Positions 34,940 through 43,209 of a stretch of 64,000 bases of DNA are shown one piece after another (positions within the stretch are counted from its first letter, which is position 1; each line of letters starts with the position of its first letter). The stretch is taken from assembly GCF_018437225.1 (NCBI RefSeq), contig NZ_JAAMFI010000001.1:186001-250000 (forward strand). Direction: 5' to 3'. The position numbers and the translations under genes were made by a program. This stretch comes from Fructobacillus papyriferae. Its GTDB lineage: Bacteria > Bacillota > Bacilli > Lactobacillales > Lactobacillaceae. The notes beneath the pieces were generated by a model. That model ran no database searches, was not told where the DNA came from, and saw only the letters and a program-made list of their open reading frames with translations.

Positions 34940-35642
34940 TTTTATCTCCTAATTTTGATTCTAATCTATCTAACTTTTGATTGATTTCATCTAATTGTTT
35001 CTTTAATTCATTGCCCGATTCTTCATTTTGCTGTTGAGTAAAGAATGTGGTAACCGTGCTCGTAATCGTACCAATCAAACCGATACCAACAAACATTAAA
35101 ACAATGGCAACTCCTTTTCCTACCGCTGTAGCTGGGGAGATATCTCCATAACCAACAGTAGTGGAAGTAACGATAGCCCACCATAATGCATTACCGTAAT
35201 TGACGTTTTCGGCTAATGAATAGATACCAGCTGAAATTAGAACCAAAGCTATAGCAACGGACATCAGGTAAATAAAACCATTGGTATTAATAAACCGAGT
35301 AACGTTATGCTTGAACCTTCCTGCAAAACCAATGATTCGGATGAATTTAAGTAATTTCAGAAGTCGTACAGTCCGTGCAATACGGAACATAGCAAACATA
35401 CTATCAAATGGAATAATGGCTAATAAATCAAAGATATTGGACTTAAAGAAGTGCCACTTATCTTTGGCTAGTGTGATCCGCACAATATAATCTATCCAGA
35501 AGAAGATGAGTATAAATTTATCGATAATTAAATAGGGTGGGGAAGTTATGGATATAAAGCCACCAATATCAAGTCCAGCTAGAACCACTGAAACGATAGC
35601 AAAAGTGAATACTGTAGCGTAATATAGTTTTTTCATTTCCAA
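34923..35642 (-). CDS. Voltage-gated-type potassium channel
   Basis: A 239-residue ion channel with the six-helix layout. An S4-like helix with regularly spaced basic residues (FRIARTVRLLKLLKFIRII, about residues 85-103), and a pore region ending in the selectivity filter TTVGYGD (near residue 168), then the inner helix. The C-terminus is a charged coiled coil (KKQLDEINQKLDRLESKL) that probably joins subunits. Start TTG 35642 or ATG 35636; the ribosome site is weak. It should conduct K+ across the membrane and so affect membrane potential. The gene is AT-rich and lies with small membrane proteins next to tRNA-Ser, suggesting an acquired patch. Confidence 0.88.
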   Translation of the reverse strand: MEMKKLYYATVFTFAIVSVVLAGLDIGGFISITSPPYLIIDKFILIFFWIDYIVRITLAKDKWHFFKSNIFDLLAIIPFDSMFAMFRIARTVRLLKLLKFIRIIGFAGRFKHNVTRFINTNGFIYLMSVAIALVLISAGIYSLAENVNYGNALWWAIVTSTTVGYGDISPATAVGKGVAIVLMFVGIGLIGTITSTVTTFFTQQQNEESGNELKKQLDEINQKLDRLESKLGDKNETQD

Positions 35643-35813
35643 ATCATTCTCTGTTAATATGTCTAATTTATAATCAATATAATAATATCATCATTAGGCC
35701 TATATTTCTCTAGGATGAAACTACCGGTTGATTCCGCTAGATGCAATATTATTATGTGTGATAAATTTCATAATATTAAATTATATTTTTGTTTAAAAAT
35801 ATAGCAAAGAAAT
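35643..35813. other. AT-rich intergenic region upstream of the channel gene
   Basis: About 170 bases of very AT-rich DNA between the channel gene and the small-protein terminator. It must hold the channel promoter on the minus strand, but several TATAAT-like stretches overlap and I cannot pick one. No reading frame of note. Confidence 0.5.
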
Positions 35814-35855
35814 AAAAGGCGCTTCCCCTGTAAGTTAAATGGGGAAGTGCCTTTT
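35814..35855 (-). terminator. Rho-independent terminator of the 40-residue gene
   Basis: AAAAGGCGCTTCCCC / GGGGAAGTGCCTTTT with a 12-base loop, immediately downstream of the small gene on the minus strand. Confidence 0.85.
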
Positions 35856-35861
35856 AAAAAT

Positions 35862-35984
35862 TTATCCTAATAAAGCCGCATAGCCGACCATACTCAGAAC
35901 TGCGATGATACCGATGAGAATGAACCATGGCTTCTTGTATGGCGTTTCTTCTTCATTGGGTTCTTCTGAATGTTGATTTTTCAT
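35862..35984 (-). CDS. Very small membrane protein, 40 residues
   Basis: ATG at 35984 with a perfect AAGGAGG seven bases upstream. Acidic N-terminus (MKNQHSEEPNEEETPYKKPW) and a single membrane helix (WFILIGIIAVLSMVGYAALL). It has its own terminator 6 bases after the stop, which supports a real gene. It resembles in layout the short single-helix proteins often seen alone in lactic acid bacteria; function unknown. Confidence 0.7.
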   Translation of the reverse strand: MKNQHSEEPNEEETPYKKPWFILIGIIAVLSMVGYAALLG

Positions 35985-36037
35985 CGTAACCTCCTTGGCT
36001 TTGTTCTATGAACAGCATACCACTTTTACTGGCTGAC

Positions 36038-36069
36038 TGATCGCATTGAAAATTGATCGTATTGAAAAA
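36038..36069 (+). repeat. Tandem 16-base repeat at the PEBP promoter
   Basis: TGATCGCATTGAAAAT then TGATCGTATTGAAAAA, head to tail, two differences. The second copy contains the -35 box TTGAAA of the promoter below, so it may be a regulator site. Confidence 0.7.
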
Positions 36070-36089
36070 CGATTCTAAGCTGATAGAAT
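36062..36089 (+). promoter_or_regulatory. Promoter of the PEBP-amidohydrolase-glycosylase genes
   Basis: TTGAAA (36062-36067), 16-base spacer, TAGAAT (36084-36089), 27 bases before the start codon. Confidence 0.6.
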
Positions 36090-36116
36090 AGGAAATAGAT
36101 AAGAAAAGAGGCATTT

Positions 36117-36614
36117 ATGCAGATCCAAGCAATAACTGGCTATCTACCAGACCAATACAGCAAGCACGCGCCCGAAGAATACCGGAAAGAAGGCGTGCCG
36201 GTCTGCTCGCTACCAATCGAGCTGGAAGATTTGCCAAAAGGAACCAAGGATTTGGCGGTTGTTTTCATCGACTATGACGCGGTGCCAGTTTGTGGCTTCC
36301 CATTTATTCACTGGTTGGCAACTGGCTTTGGTGCGGTCACGAATGTTCCAGAAGACGCGGCTCGCTTGGATAAGAGCCTTTGCCAGGGAAGCAATAGCTT
36401 TTCGTCGAAGTTCTATCCAGAGCACGCTGAGAGTATCGTGCAGGGCTATGCGGGCCCAATGCCGCCGGATAAGGACCACAACTATACCTTGACGGTCTAT
36501 GCTTTAGATCAGAAATTGGACTTGTCCAAGGGCTTTTATTTGAACGAATTGCTGAAGGCGATGGACGGACATGTGTTGGCTCAGGCGAGCGAGCAAGTGT
36601 TGGCAAAGGCGTAA
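36117..36614 (+). CDS. PEBP family protein (YbhB/YbcL type)
   Basis: A 165-residue phosphatidylethanolamine-binding-protein fold. Family segments: KDLAVVFIDYDAVPVCGFPFIHWLA (D-x-D-A-P-like loop and the P-F-x-H-W-L-A strand) and the C-terminal YAGPMPPDKDHNYTLTVYALD, which matches the G-P-x-P-P-x-x-x-H-x-Y motif. Bacterial members have no firm role. AAAGAGG lies before the ATG. It leads a three-gene run with an amidohydrolase and a glycosylase-like gene. Confidence 0.9.
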   Translation: MQIQAITGYLPDQYSKHAPEEYRKEGVPVCSLPIELEDLPKGTKDLAVVFIDYDAVPVCGFPFIHWLATGFGAVTNVPEDAARLDKSLCQGSNSFSSKFYPEHAESIVQGYAGPMPPDKDHNYTLTVYALDQKLDLSKGFYLNELLKAMDGHVLAQASEQVLAKA

Positions 36615-36648
36615 GGCTACAATTGAAGCAAGCTCAAGGAGGACGCTC

Positions 36649-37623
36649 ATGAAAAAGATTGACGGACACCTACATTTAGTACGAAATATCGCGGGTTTGA
36701 ACGGCAAGGGGCGACTAAACGCGCTCGGTAATGGCCAGGCCATCTGGGATGATGGCACGGTGATTCAGTTGATACCAAATGGTTCGGGTGCTGATTCCTT
36801 CAGTGCCGAATCAGCAATGAAGCTGATGGATCAGGCAGACGTGGAGAAGGCAGTGCTCCTTCAGGGATCCTTAAATGGCTACCAGAATTACTATAGCTAT
36901 CAAATGATCAAAAAGTATCCAGAACGTTTCATTGGGGCGTTTTCTGTTGATCCATTTGCAGATAACGCAATGGCGATTGTGAAGCGCCATGTCGAAGACT
37001 TGGGCTTTCGTGCCATTAAGTTCGAAATTTCTCAAGGTGGTGGCTTGCACGGCTACCATTCCGAGAAGCCTTTCCGCTTAGATACCGATCCGAAAGTGGG
37101 CGAGATCTTTCATTATTTGGCAGACTATCCGGGCTTTACCGTGACGGTCGATTACGGTAAAGCCGATCAGATCTCTTACCAGCCAGAGGCAATTGCTAAT
37201 CTGGCGGCTCACTATTCTGCGATGACCTTTGTCGTCTGCCACTTGTCCTTTCCAGATTATGACCATCAAAACCGCTTGGTGGCTGCCCTTCGACTTTTTG
37301 CGCCATACCCGAATATCTATTCCGATTTGTCGGCCATTCAAGACATTGTGGGGGAGACGGACTTTCCTTATCCAAAGTGTCAAGCCGTTTTGGCTTTGGC
37401 CAAAAAGGTGCTGGGCGCAAAGCGTCTCATTTGGGGAACCGATTCGCCTTGGTCGGCAACCTTTAATACCTATGGCCAGTTGGCTACTTATCTGGAGGCA
37501 TCTGATTTGTTTAATGAATCAGAATTAGAAGATGTGTTATATCATAACGCCGAGCGCGTTTACTTCAATCAACAGGCTATCCAAGCTGTCAAAGAGGCAA
37601 GCGACCCAGCGCTTCAACAATAG
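36649..37623 (+). CDS. Metal-dependent amidohydrolase
   Basis: A 324-residue TIM-barrel hydrolase or decarboxylase of the amidohydrolase-2 type (COG2159-like). The N-terminal metal motif is DGHLHL; later ligands are suggested by GAFSVDPFAD, FRAIKFEISQGGGLHGYH, FVVCHLSFPDYDH and the C-terminal WGTDSPW. ATG 36649 follows AAGGAGG; an upstream in-frame start would run through the PEBP gene. Substrate unknown. Confidence 0.85.
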   Translation: MKKIDGHLHLVRNIAGLNGKGRLNALGNGQAIWDDGTVIQLIPNGSGADSFSAESAMKLMDQADVEKAVLLQGSLNGYQNYYSYQMIKKYPERFIGAFSVDPFADNAMAIVKRHVEDLGFRAIKFEISQGGGLHGYHSEKPFRLDTDPKVGEIFHYLADYPGFTVTVDYGKADQISYQPEAIANLAAHYSAMTFVVCHLSFPDYDHQNRLVAALRLFAPYPNIYSDLSAIQDIVGETDFPYPKCQAVLALAKKVLGAKRLIWGTDSPWSATFNTYGQLATYLEASDLFNESELEDVLYHNAERVYFNQQAIQAVKEASDPALQQ

Positions 37624-37632
37624 GAGGTTGTG

Positions 37633-38220
37633 ATGTCGTTATTTGAAGAAATTAAAGCTGATCCAATGAACCAGTCGTTAACCAAGCAGGGGTTAGATCC
37701 GATTTATGCCGCACCGAAAACGGCCAAAATCATCATCATTGGCCAAGCGCCTGGACGAAAAGTGCAGGAGACTGGCATTATGTTTAACGATGCATCGGGT
37801 GACCGTTTGCGGGAATGGATGGGCATTTCGAAGGATGAGTTTTATCGGTCAGGGGATATCGGTGTTGTCCCTATGGATTTTTATTATCCGGGAAAGGCCA
37901 AATCTGGTGATAAAGCTCCTCGAAAGGGAATTGCGGATAAGTGGCATCCCCGTCTGCTCGAACAGATGCCGGATCGTCAGTTGATTATTTTGGTGGGTTC
38001 ATACGCCCAGAAAAAATACTTAGATTTGCCTTCCTCTGCAAAAATTACGGATACGATTCGAAATTTTGAAGATTACCTGCCAGAATACTTTCCAATCGTT
38101 CACCCATCACCAAGAAATAACATTTGGTTATCTAGAAACCCTTGGTATGAGCGTGACGTTATTCCTGCCTTACAAAAGCGCGTGAAAGAGATTTTGGGCG
38201 CTGGTAAAACCATCGATTAA
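37633..38220 (+). CDS. Uracil-DNA glycosylase superfamily protein
   Basis: A 195-residue protein of the UDG fold. The N-terminal water-activating loop IIGQAPGRKVQETG (near residue 38) and the C-terminal HPSPRNNIWLSRN loop match the family, which removes uracil or other damaged bases from DNA. VVPMDFYYPGKA and IILVGSYAQKKYL are the internal strands. It lacks an N-terminal iron-sulfur cysteine set. ATG 37633 has GGAGG seven bases upstream; the preceding GTG overlaps less well. Followed by a terminator. Confidence 0.88.
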   Translation: MSLFEEIKADPMNQSLTKQGLDPIYAAPKTAKIIIIGQAPGRKVQETGIMFNDASGDRLREWMGISKDEFYRSGDIGVVPMDFYYPGKAKSGDKAPRKGIADKWHPRLLEQMPDRQLIILVGSYAQKKYLDLPSSAKITDTIRNFEDYLPEYFPIVHPSPRNNIWLSRNPWYERDVIPALQKRVKEILGAGKTID

Positions 38221-38222
38221 AC

Positions 38223-38257
38223 AAAAAGCGTCGTTCTTTTTAGAACGGCGCTTTTTT
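38223..38257. terminator. Bidirectional terminator
   Basis: AAAAAGCGTCGTTCT, loop TTTT, AGAACGGCGCTTTTTT between convergent genes. Confidence 0.9.
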
Positions 38258-38260
38258 GAG

Positions 38261-39373
38261 TTAAAAAAGAAGAAAGAGGCTGGCGAGCCCGGCACCAACC
38301 AATAGGAAAAGGAAGTTAGTAATCGTGAAAGTTTTGATGAAGGAAAACTGGTTCTTAGAAGTGGCGGCTGCCTTAACCTGACGGTAAGCTAAGAGGTTAG
38401 CTAGTGAAGCTATAAGCGTACCGAACCCACCGATTGAAACGGCCAAATACAAGGCCGTGAAATGTTCGGTCATCGGTGCGAGTAAAGCGGCAGCCGGTAC
38501 GTTTGAGATCAGTTGGCTGGTCAACAGACCAGTTAAGAAGAGTGAAAGGTTTTGTGAACCAAGATGCTGTAAAAGATGATGGACAGCCGGAATTGTTATC
38601 CATCCACTAACTAATAAGAAGAAATTCATGATCGATAAAACAACGCCGTAGTCAACTTCCTTCAGTACGCGACGGTCGTAAAAGAATATTAAGATCAGCA
38701 CCAAAGCCAAGGCACTAAGTAAGTTAGTTTGAATAATCAAGTCGCCTAAGACGATAACCGTACCAGTGCCTAAAAGGAATTTTTCCAATTTAGGCATTGG
38801 CTTGATCCAGGCCTGCTGTTTGATCGGCTGGATGTTTTCATTTGGCATGAGGAGTAAAAAAATAGGCATGGAGACCAGTCCAAGAAAAAGCATCAGGCTA
38901 GCGGGGGGCAGCATGGACAAAAAGGTGCGTTGGTAGTGAGCCAGCAAAAAGATGTTTTGTGGATTGCCTATCGGCGAGACTGCTGAGCCGAGGTTGGCAT
39001 AGATGGTGATGAAGACCGTGACTTTAATGGTCGGCAGGGTGACTTTTTTAACCAGGGCAAAGGTCAGGGGTAAAAAGGTCAAGATGGCGACATCGTTGGT
39101 CACCAACATGGACGAGAAGAAAGTGAGCAGGAAGATCGCCAGTATCAGTGAGCGGGTTGTCTTGGCTTTTTTGATGAAAAAGTCGGCTAACGCATCGATT
39201 AGGCCAAGCGATTGGTAAAGGCTGACCATACCGAGCAGGCTTAGAAGAGAAATGACCGTTGGCCAAGAAATGGCCGCCCAGTCGAGGACGCCAAAGCAAG
39301 CAGCAACAAGGACCAGTGCCGTAGTGAATAGAAAGAGATAGTCTTGGCTCAGCTTTTGAATCATTCGCTGCAT
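38261..39373 (-). CDS. SLC13/ArsB-like anion or organic-acid permease
   Basis: A 370-residue membrane protein with about 10 helices in two halves. The N-half hairpin region SSMLVTNDVAILTFLPL and SPIGNPQNIFLLAH, and the C-half SNVPAAALLAPM and ANLLAYRQV, are the paired N-P and T-N/S-N loops of the ion-transporter superfamily (DASS/ArsB/NhaD). It may carry citrate, a dicarboxylate or another anion. GGAGGCACCC precedes the ATG at 39373. No neighbour tells the substrate. Confidence 0.82.
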   Translation of the reverse strand: MQRMIQKLSQDYLFLFTTALVLVAACFGVLDWAAISWPTVISLLSLLGMVSLYQSLGLIDALADFFIKKAKTTRSLILAIFLLTFFSSMLVTNDVAILTFLPLTFALVKKVTLPTIKVTVFITIYANLGSAVSPIGNPQNIFLLAHYQRTFLSMLPPASLMLFLGLVSMPIFLLLMPNENIQPIKQQAWIKPMPKLEKFLLGTGTVIVLGDLIIQTNLLSALALVLILIFFYDRRVLKEVDYGVVLSIMNFFLLVSGWITIPAVHHLLQHLGSQNLSLFLTGLLTSQLISNVPAAALLAPMTEHFTALYLAVSIGGFGTLIASLANLLAYRQVKAAATSKNQFSFIKTFTITNFLFLLVGAGLASLFLLF

Positions 39374-39544
39374 GGGTGCCTCCTAATTGGCGGGTCGGAC
39401 TTGCCGACCAGAAGAATACATTCATTATAGCTGAAACGCCCTTTTTAAGAAAAAGGAAAAGACGATCAAAGAATCTGAAGTGAGCCTGACCAAGCAAAAG
39501 AAAGCCACCCACTTTACCCTTTGGCCAAACTTTTCCTGTAAGTC

Positions 39545-39572
39545 TTGACATGGCGTGAACAACTGCTAGAAT
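39545..39572 (+). promoter_or_regulatory. Promoter of the hisS-aspS T-box transcript
   Basis: TTGACA (39545-39550), 16-base spacer, TAGAAT (39567-39572). Confidence 0.82.
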
Positions 39573-39578
39573 AAAAGT

Positions 39579-39810
39579 AACGTTTAACCGATGAATAGGG
39601 AAAGAAACAAGTCGTTTGATGAAGAGACCTGGCGGTTGCTGCAAGCCAGGCAAAGCTTGTTTCAAGACACCTATAAGGCGCTGTTAACCCAGCCGTTTTC
39701 CCGCGTTATGGGAACCTAGCGTGTGTTCAGCACACGAAAGTAAGGTGGTACCGCGCACAAAGCGCCCTTAGGAGATATTTTTAATGTCTCTTGAGGGCGT
39801 TTTTTGGTTA
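39579..39810 (+). promoter_or_regulatory. T-box riboswitch upstream of hisS-aspS
   Basis: tRNA-sensing leader. Stem I begins at TTTAAC (about 39583) and closes with GTTAA near 39684; its distal part has the AAGAGACC bulge region and the GGTTGCTG loop. The specifier region reads AAGACACC, in which GAC (39666-39668, Asp) and CAC (39668-39670, His) overlap. The T-box proper AAGGTGGTACCGCG is at 39742-39755, and the terminator CGCCCTTAGGAGAT...TCTTGAGGGCG plus T-run is at 39762-39806. Uncharged tRNA would favour the antiterminator. Confidence 0.93.
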
Positions 39811-39854
39811 ATTGGAATAAGATGGAGGCGGCGCAAAGGCGTCGATTAAGATAC

Positions 39855-41162
39855 ATGGCAAAAGCAACTTTTCAAAAACCCAAAGGAACGGCTGATCTTT
39901 TTGGCCAGAACGTGTTGGCCTGGCAAAAAATCGAACAGCAGGCGCGCTTGATTTTCTCGCGCTATGGTTATGGTGAAATTCGCACGCCCATCTTCGAATC
40001 CTTTGACCTGTTTTCACGTTCTGCCGGCGATACGTCAGATGTCGTGACCAAAGAAATGTATGACTTCACCGATAAGGGTGACCGCCACATGGCCTTGCGT
40101 CCGGAAGGAACGGCCGGTGTTGTGCGGGCCTTTGTGGAAAACAAACTCTTCGGACCCGAACAAGAAAAGCCATACAAGGCCTTTTACATGGGGCCCATGT
40201 TTCGTTATGAACGCCCTCAAGCGGGCCGTTTTCGTCAATTTCACCAAATTGGGGTGGAAGCCTTTGGCTCAACAGCGCCCAGCCTCGATGCCGAAGTGAT
40301 CACGATGGTCGTGAAGTTCTTGTCTTCGCTTGGCTTAAAGGACTTGCGGGTCGCTTTGAACACCTTGGGGGACCAAGATTCCCGTGCCGCTTATCGGCAG
40401 GCCTTGATTGATTACCTGAAGCCACACGAGGCGGATTTGTCAGAAGATTCCCGTACACGTTTGGAAAAGAACCCACTGCGCGTTTTGGATTCGAAGGATC
40501 CGAAGGATCAGGCCATCGTCGAAGGGGCGCCAACGATCTTTGATTATTTGTCAGAAGCTTCGAAAGCGCATTTTGAAGCCGTCAAAGGATTCTTGGACGA
40601 CTTGAAAATTGACTACACGATCGATTCTTCGATGGTTCGTGGCTTGGATTACTATAACAACACGATCTTTGAAGTGATGACGACGGACCCAGAATTAAAG
40701 GGCGCTGCCACCATTGCTGGTGGTGGTCGATACTCTGGCTTGGTTGAAGAATTTGGCGGTCCTGAAACACCCGGGATCGGATTTGGAATCGGTGTCGAAC
40801 GATTGATCGCCCTCTTAGAAGCGCAGGGACAACTGAACTTGGAAACTTCTGGTTTGGACTTTTACTTGGCCCACATTGGGGAAGCTAGCTCTGCCATGAC
40901 TTTGGAATTGGCCACGAACTTGCGTGACCGTGGCTTTTCAGTCGACCTGGACTTTGCGGATCGTTCCGTCAAGGCGCAGTTCAAGACGGCTAACCGTCGC
41001 AAGGCGCGCTTTGTGATCACCATCGGAGATGCCGAAGTGGAGAGCAAGCAGGTCAAAGTCAAGGACATGGTTTCTGGTAAGCAAGCCGATTTGGATTTGA
41101 CCCAGTTGGATAACAAAATTGATGATGTGATGGCTGAATTAGTCGCAGAGGAGGCAGAATAA
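39855..41162 (+). CDS. hisS: Histidyl-tRNA synthetase
   Basis: Class II synthetase, 435 residues. Start placed at ATG 39855 by family similarity ([16 protein letters not shown]); an in-frame ATG at 39822 would add 11 residues and neither has a strong ribosome site. Motif 2 is [18 protein letters not shown], the histidine motifs are [14 protein letters not shown] and [14 protein letters not shown], and motif 3 is GFGIGVERL. The C-terminal anticodon-binding domain follows. Its TAA overlaps the aspS ATG. Confidence 0.96.
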   Translation: MAKATFQKPKGTADLFGQNVLAWQKIEQQARLIFSRYGYGEIRTPIFESFDLFSRSAGDTSDVVTKEMYDFTDKGDRHMALRPEGTAGVVRAFVENKLFGPEQEKPYKAFYMGPMFRYERPQAGRFRQFHQIGVEAFGSTAPSLDAEVITMVVKFLSSLGLKDLRVALNTLGDQDSRAAYRQALIDYLKPHEADLSEDSRTRLEKNPLRVLDSKDPKDQAIVEGAPTIFDYLSEASKAHFEAVKGFLDDLKIDYTIDSSMVRGLDYYNNTIFEVMTTDPELKGAATIAGGGRYSGLVEEFGGPETPGIGFGIGVERLIALLEAQGQLNLETSGLDFYLAHIGEASSAMTLELATNLRDRGFSVDLDFADRSVKAQFKTANRRKARFVITIGDAEVESKQVKVKDMVSGKQADLDLTQLDNKIDDVMAELVAEEAE

Positions 41163-42946
41163 TGGAACGGACAACCTACGCAGGGTTAGTAGATGAAAAA
41201 TACATTGGCCAAACGGTCAAGTTGGCTGGCTGGGTGCAGAAGCGGCGTAACTTCGGTGAACTGGTTTTCATCGATTTGCGGGATCGCGAAGGTATTGTGC
41301 AACTGACCTTCTCGTCAGATCAACAAGAGGCCTTAGATGTGGCCCAAAAAGCCCGTAACGAATTCGTATTAGCCGTTGAAGGTGAAGTGGTGGCCCGTGC
41401 CGAAGGACAACAAAACGATAAGATCAAGTCCGGTGGCATTGAAGTTAAGGTAGAAAAGGCCGAAATTTTGGCTGACTCCAAGACGCCAGTCTTTGATATC
41501 GAAGACGATGTCAATGCTAATGAAGAATTGAAGCTCCAGTACCGTTATTTGGACTTGCGTCGTCCACAAATGCAGCGCAATTTGAAGGTGCGCTCGAAGA
41601 TCATGTCTTCTGCCTACCGTTTCATGGAAGAACACGATTTTATCAACATCGAAACGCCTTATTTGGCTAAGTCGACGCCTGAAGGGGCCCGCGATTACTT
41701 GGTTCCATCACGTATCTATCCAGGTTCCTTCTACGCTTTGCCACAGTCACCACAGCTTTTTAAGCAACTCTTGATGGGCGCTGGTTTTGACCGCTACTTC
41801 CAAATCGCCCGTTGCTTCCGTGACGAGGATTTGCGTGGTGACCGTCAGCCAGAATTCACGCAGCTTGATTTGGAAACGTCTTTCTTGAACGCTTCTGAGA
41901 TTCAAGGTTTGGTTGGCCACTGGGTCCAACAGATCATGAAGGATGTTGTCAACTACGATTTGAAGTTGGAAGACATCGAAAAGTTGACTTGGCAGGAATC
42001 CATGGATCGCTTCGGAACGGACAAGCCGGACTTGCGCATTCCATTTGAAATCAAGAACTTGTCTGAAGTCGTCAAGGATTCTGATTTTGGTGTCTTTGCC
42101 AATGCGGTTAAGGACGGTGGGGTTGTGAAGGCCTTGGCCGTTCCTGGTGCGGCCGAACATTACTCCCGTAAGGACATTGACAAGCTCGGTCAGTACATTG
42201 AACGGTTTGGCGCTAAGGGCCTTGCTTGGATGAAGGTTTCAGATGAAGGCTTGACTGGTCCAATCGCCAAGTTCTTCGATGAGGCCAAAGCGGCTGCCTT
42301 GATTGCAGCAGCTGGCGCTAAAGTCGGCGACCTCTTGCTCTTCGGAGCTGGTCGTCAAGACATCGTGGCTGCTTCACTTGATGCTTTGCGTCGTTTGACG
42401 GCCAAGGAAATGAACTTGATTGACCAAACAACGCCATGGCGTTTTGCCTGGATCGTTGACTGGCCACTGTTCGAATATTCAGAAGACTTCGATCGCTGGA
42501 TCGCTGCTCACCACCCATTCACGATGCCAAACGAAGAAGATTTGCACTACTTGGATGAAGGCGAAGACCCACACAAGGCCCATGCTCAATCTTACGACTT
42601 GGTCTTGAACGGTTACGAATTGGGGTCTGGTTCCATTCGTATTCACCGGATGGACATCCAAGAAAAGATGCTGCGTGCGTTGGACTTTACGCACGAGCAA
42701 GCAGAAGAGGCCTTTGGTTTCTTGCTTGAAGCAATGGAATACGGCTTCCCACCAATGGGTGGCATCGCTCTTGGATTGGATCGTCTGGCCATGCTTTTGG
42801 CGGGACAAGACAACATTCGAGAGGTGATTGCCTTCCCTAAGAACTCAAAGGCAACGGAACCAATGACGGAAGCACCAACGCCCGTTGATGCAAAGCAATT
42901 GGCGGAATTAGGGTTAGAGGCTGATGAGTCAGAATCAAAAGAATAA
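41162..42946 (+). CDS. aspS: Aspartyl-tRNA synthetase
   Basis: Class IIb synthetase, 594 residues of the bacterial type: N-terminal OB anticodon domain ([22 protein letters not shown]), catalytic core with motif 2 [19 protein letters not shown], a GAD insertion domain in the middle, and motif 3 [15 protein letters not shown]. It is coupled to hisS by TAATG and shares its T-box control. Confidence 0.97.
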   Translation: MERTTYAGLVDEKYIGQTVKLAGWVQKRRNFGELVFIDLRDREGIVQLTFSSDQQEALDVAQKARNEFVLAVEGEVVARAEGQQNDKIKSGGIEVKVEKAEILADSKTPVFDIEDDVNANEELKLQYRYLDLRRPQMQRNLKVRSKIMSSAYRFMEEHDFINIETPYLAKSTPEGARDYLVPSRIYPGSFYALPQSPQLFKQLLMGAGFDRYFQIARCFRDEDLRGDRQPEFTQLDLETSFLNASEIQGLVGHWVQQIMKDVVNYDLKLEDIEKLTWQESMDRFGTDKPDLRIPFEIKNLSEVVKDSDFGVFANAVKDGGVVKALAVPGAAEHYSRKDIDKLGQYIERFGAKGLAWMKVSDEGLTGPIAKFFDEAKAAALIAAAGAKVGDLLLFGAGRQDIVAASLDALRRLTAKEMNLIDQTTPWRFAWIVDWPLFEYSEDFDRWIAAHHPFTMPNEEDLHYLDEGEDPHKAHAQSYDLVLNGYELGSGSIRIHRMDIQEKMLRALDFTHEQAEEAFGFLLEAMEYGFPPMGGIALGLDRLAMLLAGQDNIREVIAFPKNSKATEPMTEAPTPVDAKQLAELGLEADESESKE

Positions 42947-42965
42947 GTTAACTTATTAAAAAAGA

Positions 42966-43014
42966 TAAGACGCGCTTGATGATGGTCGCCAGGACCTTCG
43001 GAGCGCGTTTTTTT
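42966..43014 (+). terminator. Rho-independent terminator after aspS
   Basis: ACGCGCT / AGCGCGT with a long internal segment containing GGTC...GGACC, then TTTTTTT. Confidence 0.75.
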
Positions 43015-43104
43015 ATCGTCAACTCCATGACAATTGAAACAATTTAACGTCATTTTGCGATTTTGTGCCCACTTTTTTTCCAATCTTGTTAAAATATAAG
43101 GGTA

Positions 43105-43206
43105 GTTCATGGACTTGCCATGAACCAGCTAAGGACCAGGCTGACATTTGGTCAAAATGTGCTAGGGACAAAAGGCCACACGTGGCCCAAGTTAACTTAG
43201 CAAGAG
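43105..43206 (+). promoter_or_regulatory. Structured 5' leader of the YitT gene, possible unrecognised riboswitch
   Basis: Several nested pairings fit in 100 bases: hairpin GTTCATGG/CCATGAAC (43105-43125); an outer stem GCTAAG (43128-43133) with CTTAGC (43196-43201); inside it, hairpin ACATTT/AAATGT (43144-43160) whose loop GGTC can pair with GACC at 43134-43137 to make a pseudoknot; and hairpin GGCCA/TGGCC (43174-43187). The outer stem ends against AAGAG, the probable ribosome site. I do not match it to a known class. Confidence 0.55.
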
Positions 43207-43209
43207 ATC

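Noticed and set aside
35126-35137. GGAGATATCTCC inside the channel gene, matching both acceptor ends of the nearby tRNA-Ser, as a possible attachment-site copy
   Set aside because: It is a short palindrome made of the two acceptor halves joined; it lacks the T-arm sequence expected of an integrase-made tRNA copy, and no integrase is nearby.
39048-39665. Minus-strand frame of about 200 residues across the permease start and the T-box leader
   Set aside because: It overlaps two well-supported features in other frames and translates to no recognisable protein.
43128-43170. GCTAAGGAC / GCTAGGGAC as a repeat array
   Set aside because: Only two imperfect copies, better explained as parts of a folded leader.
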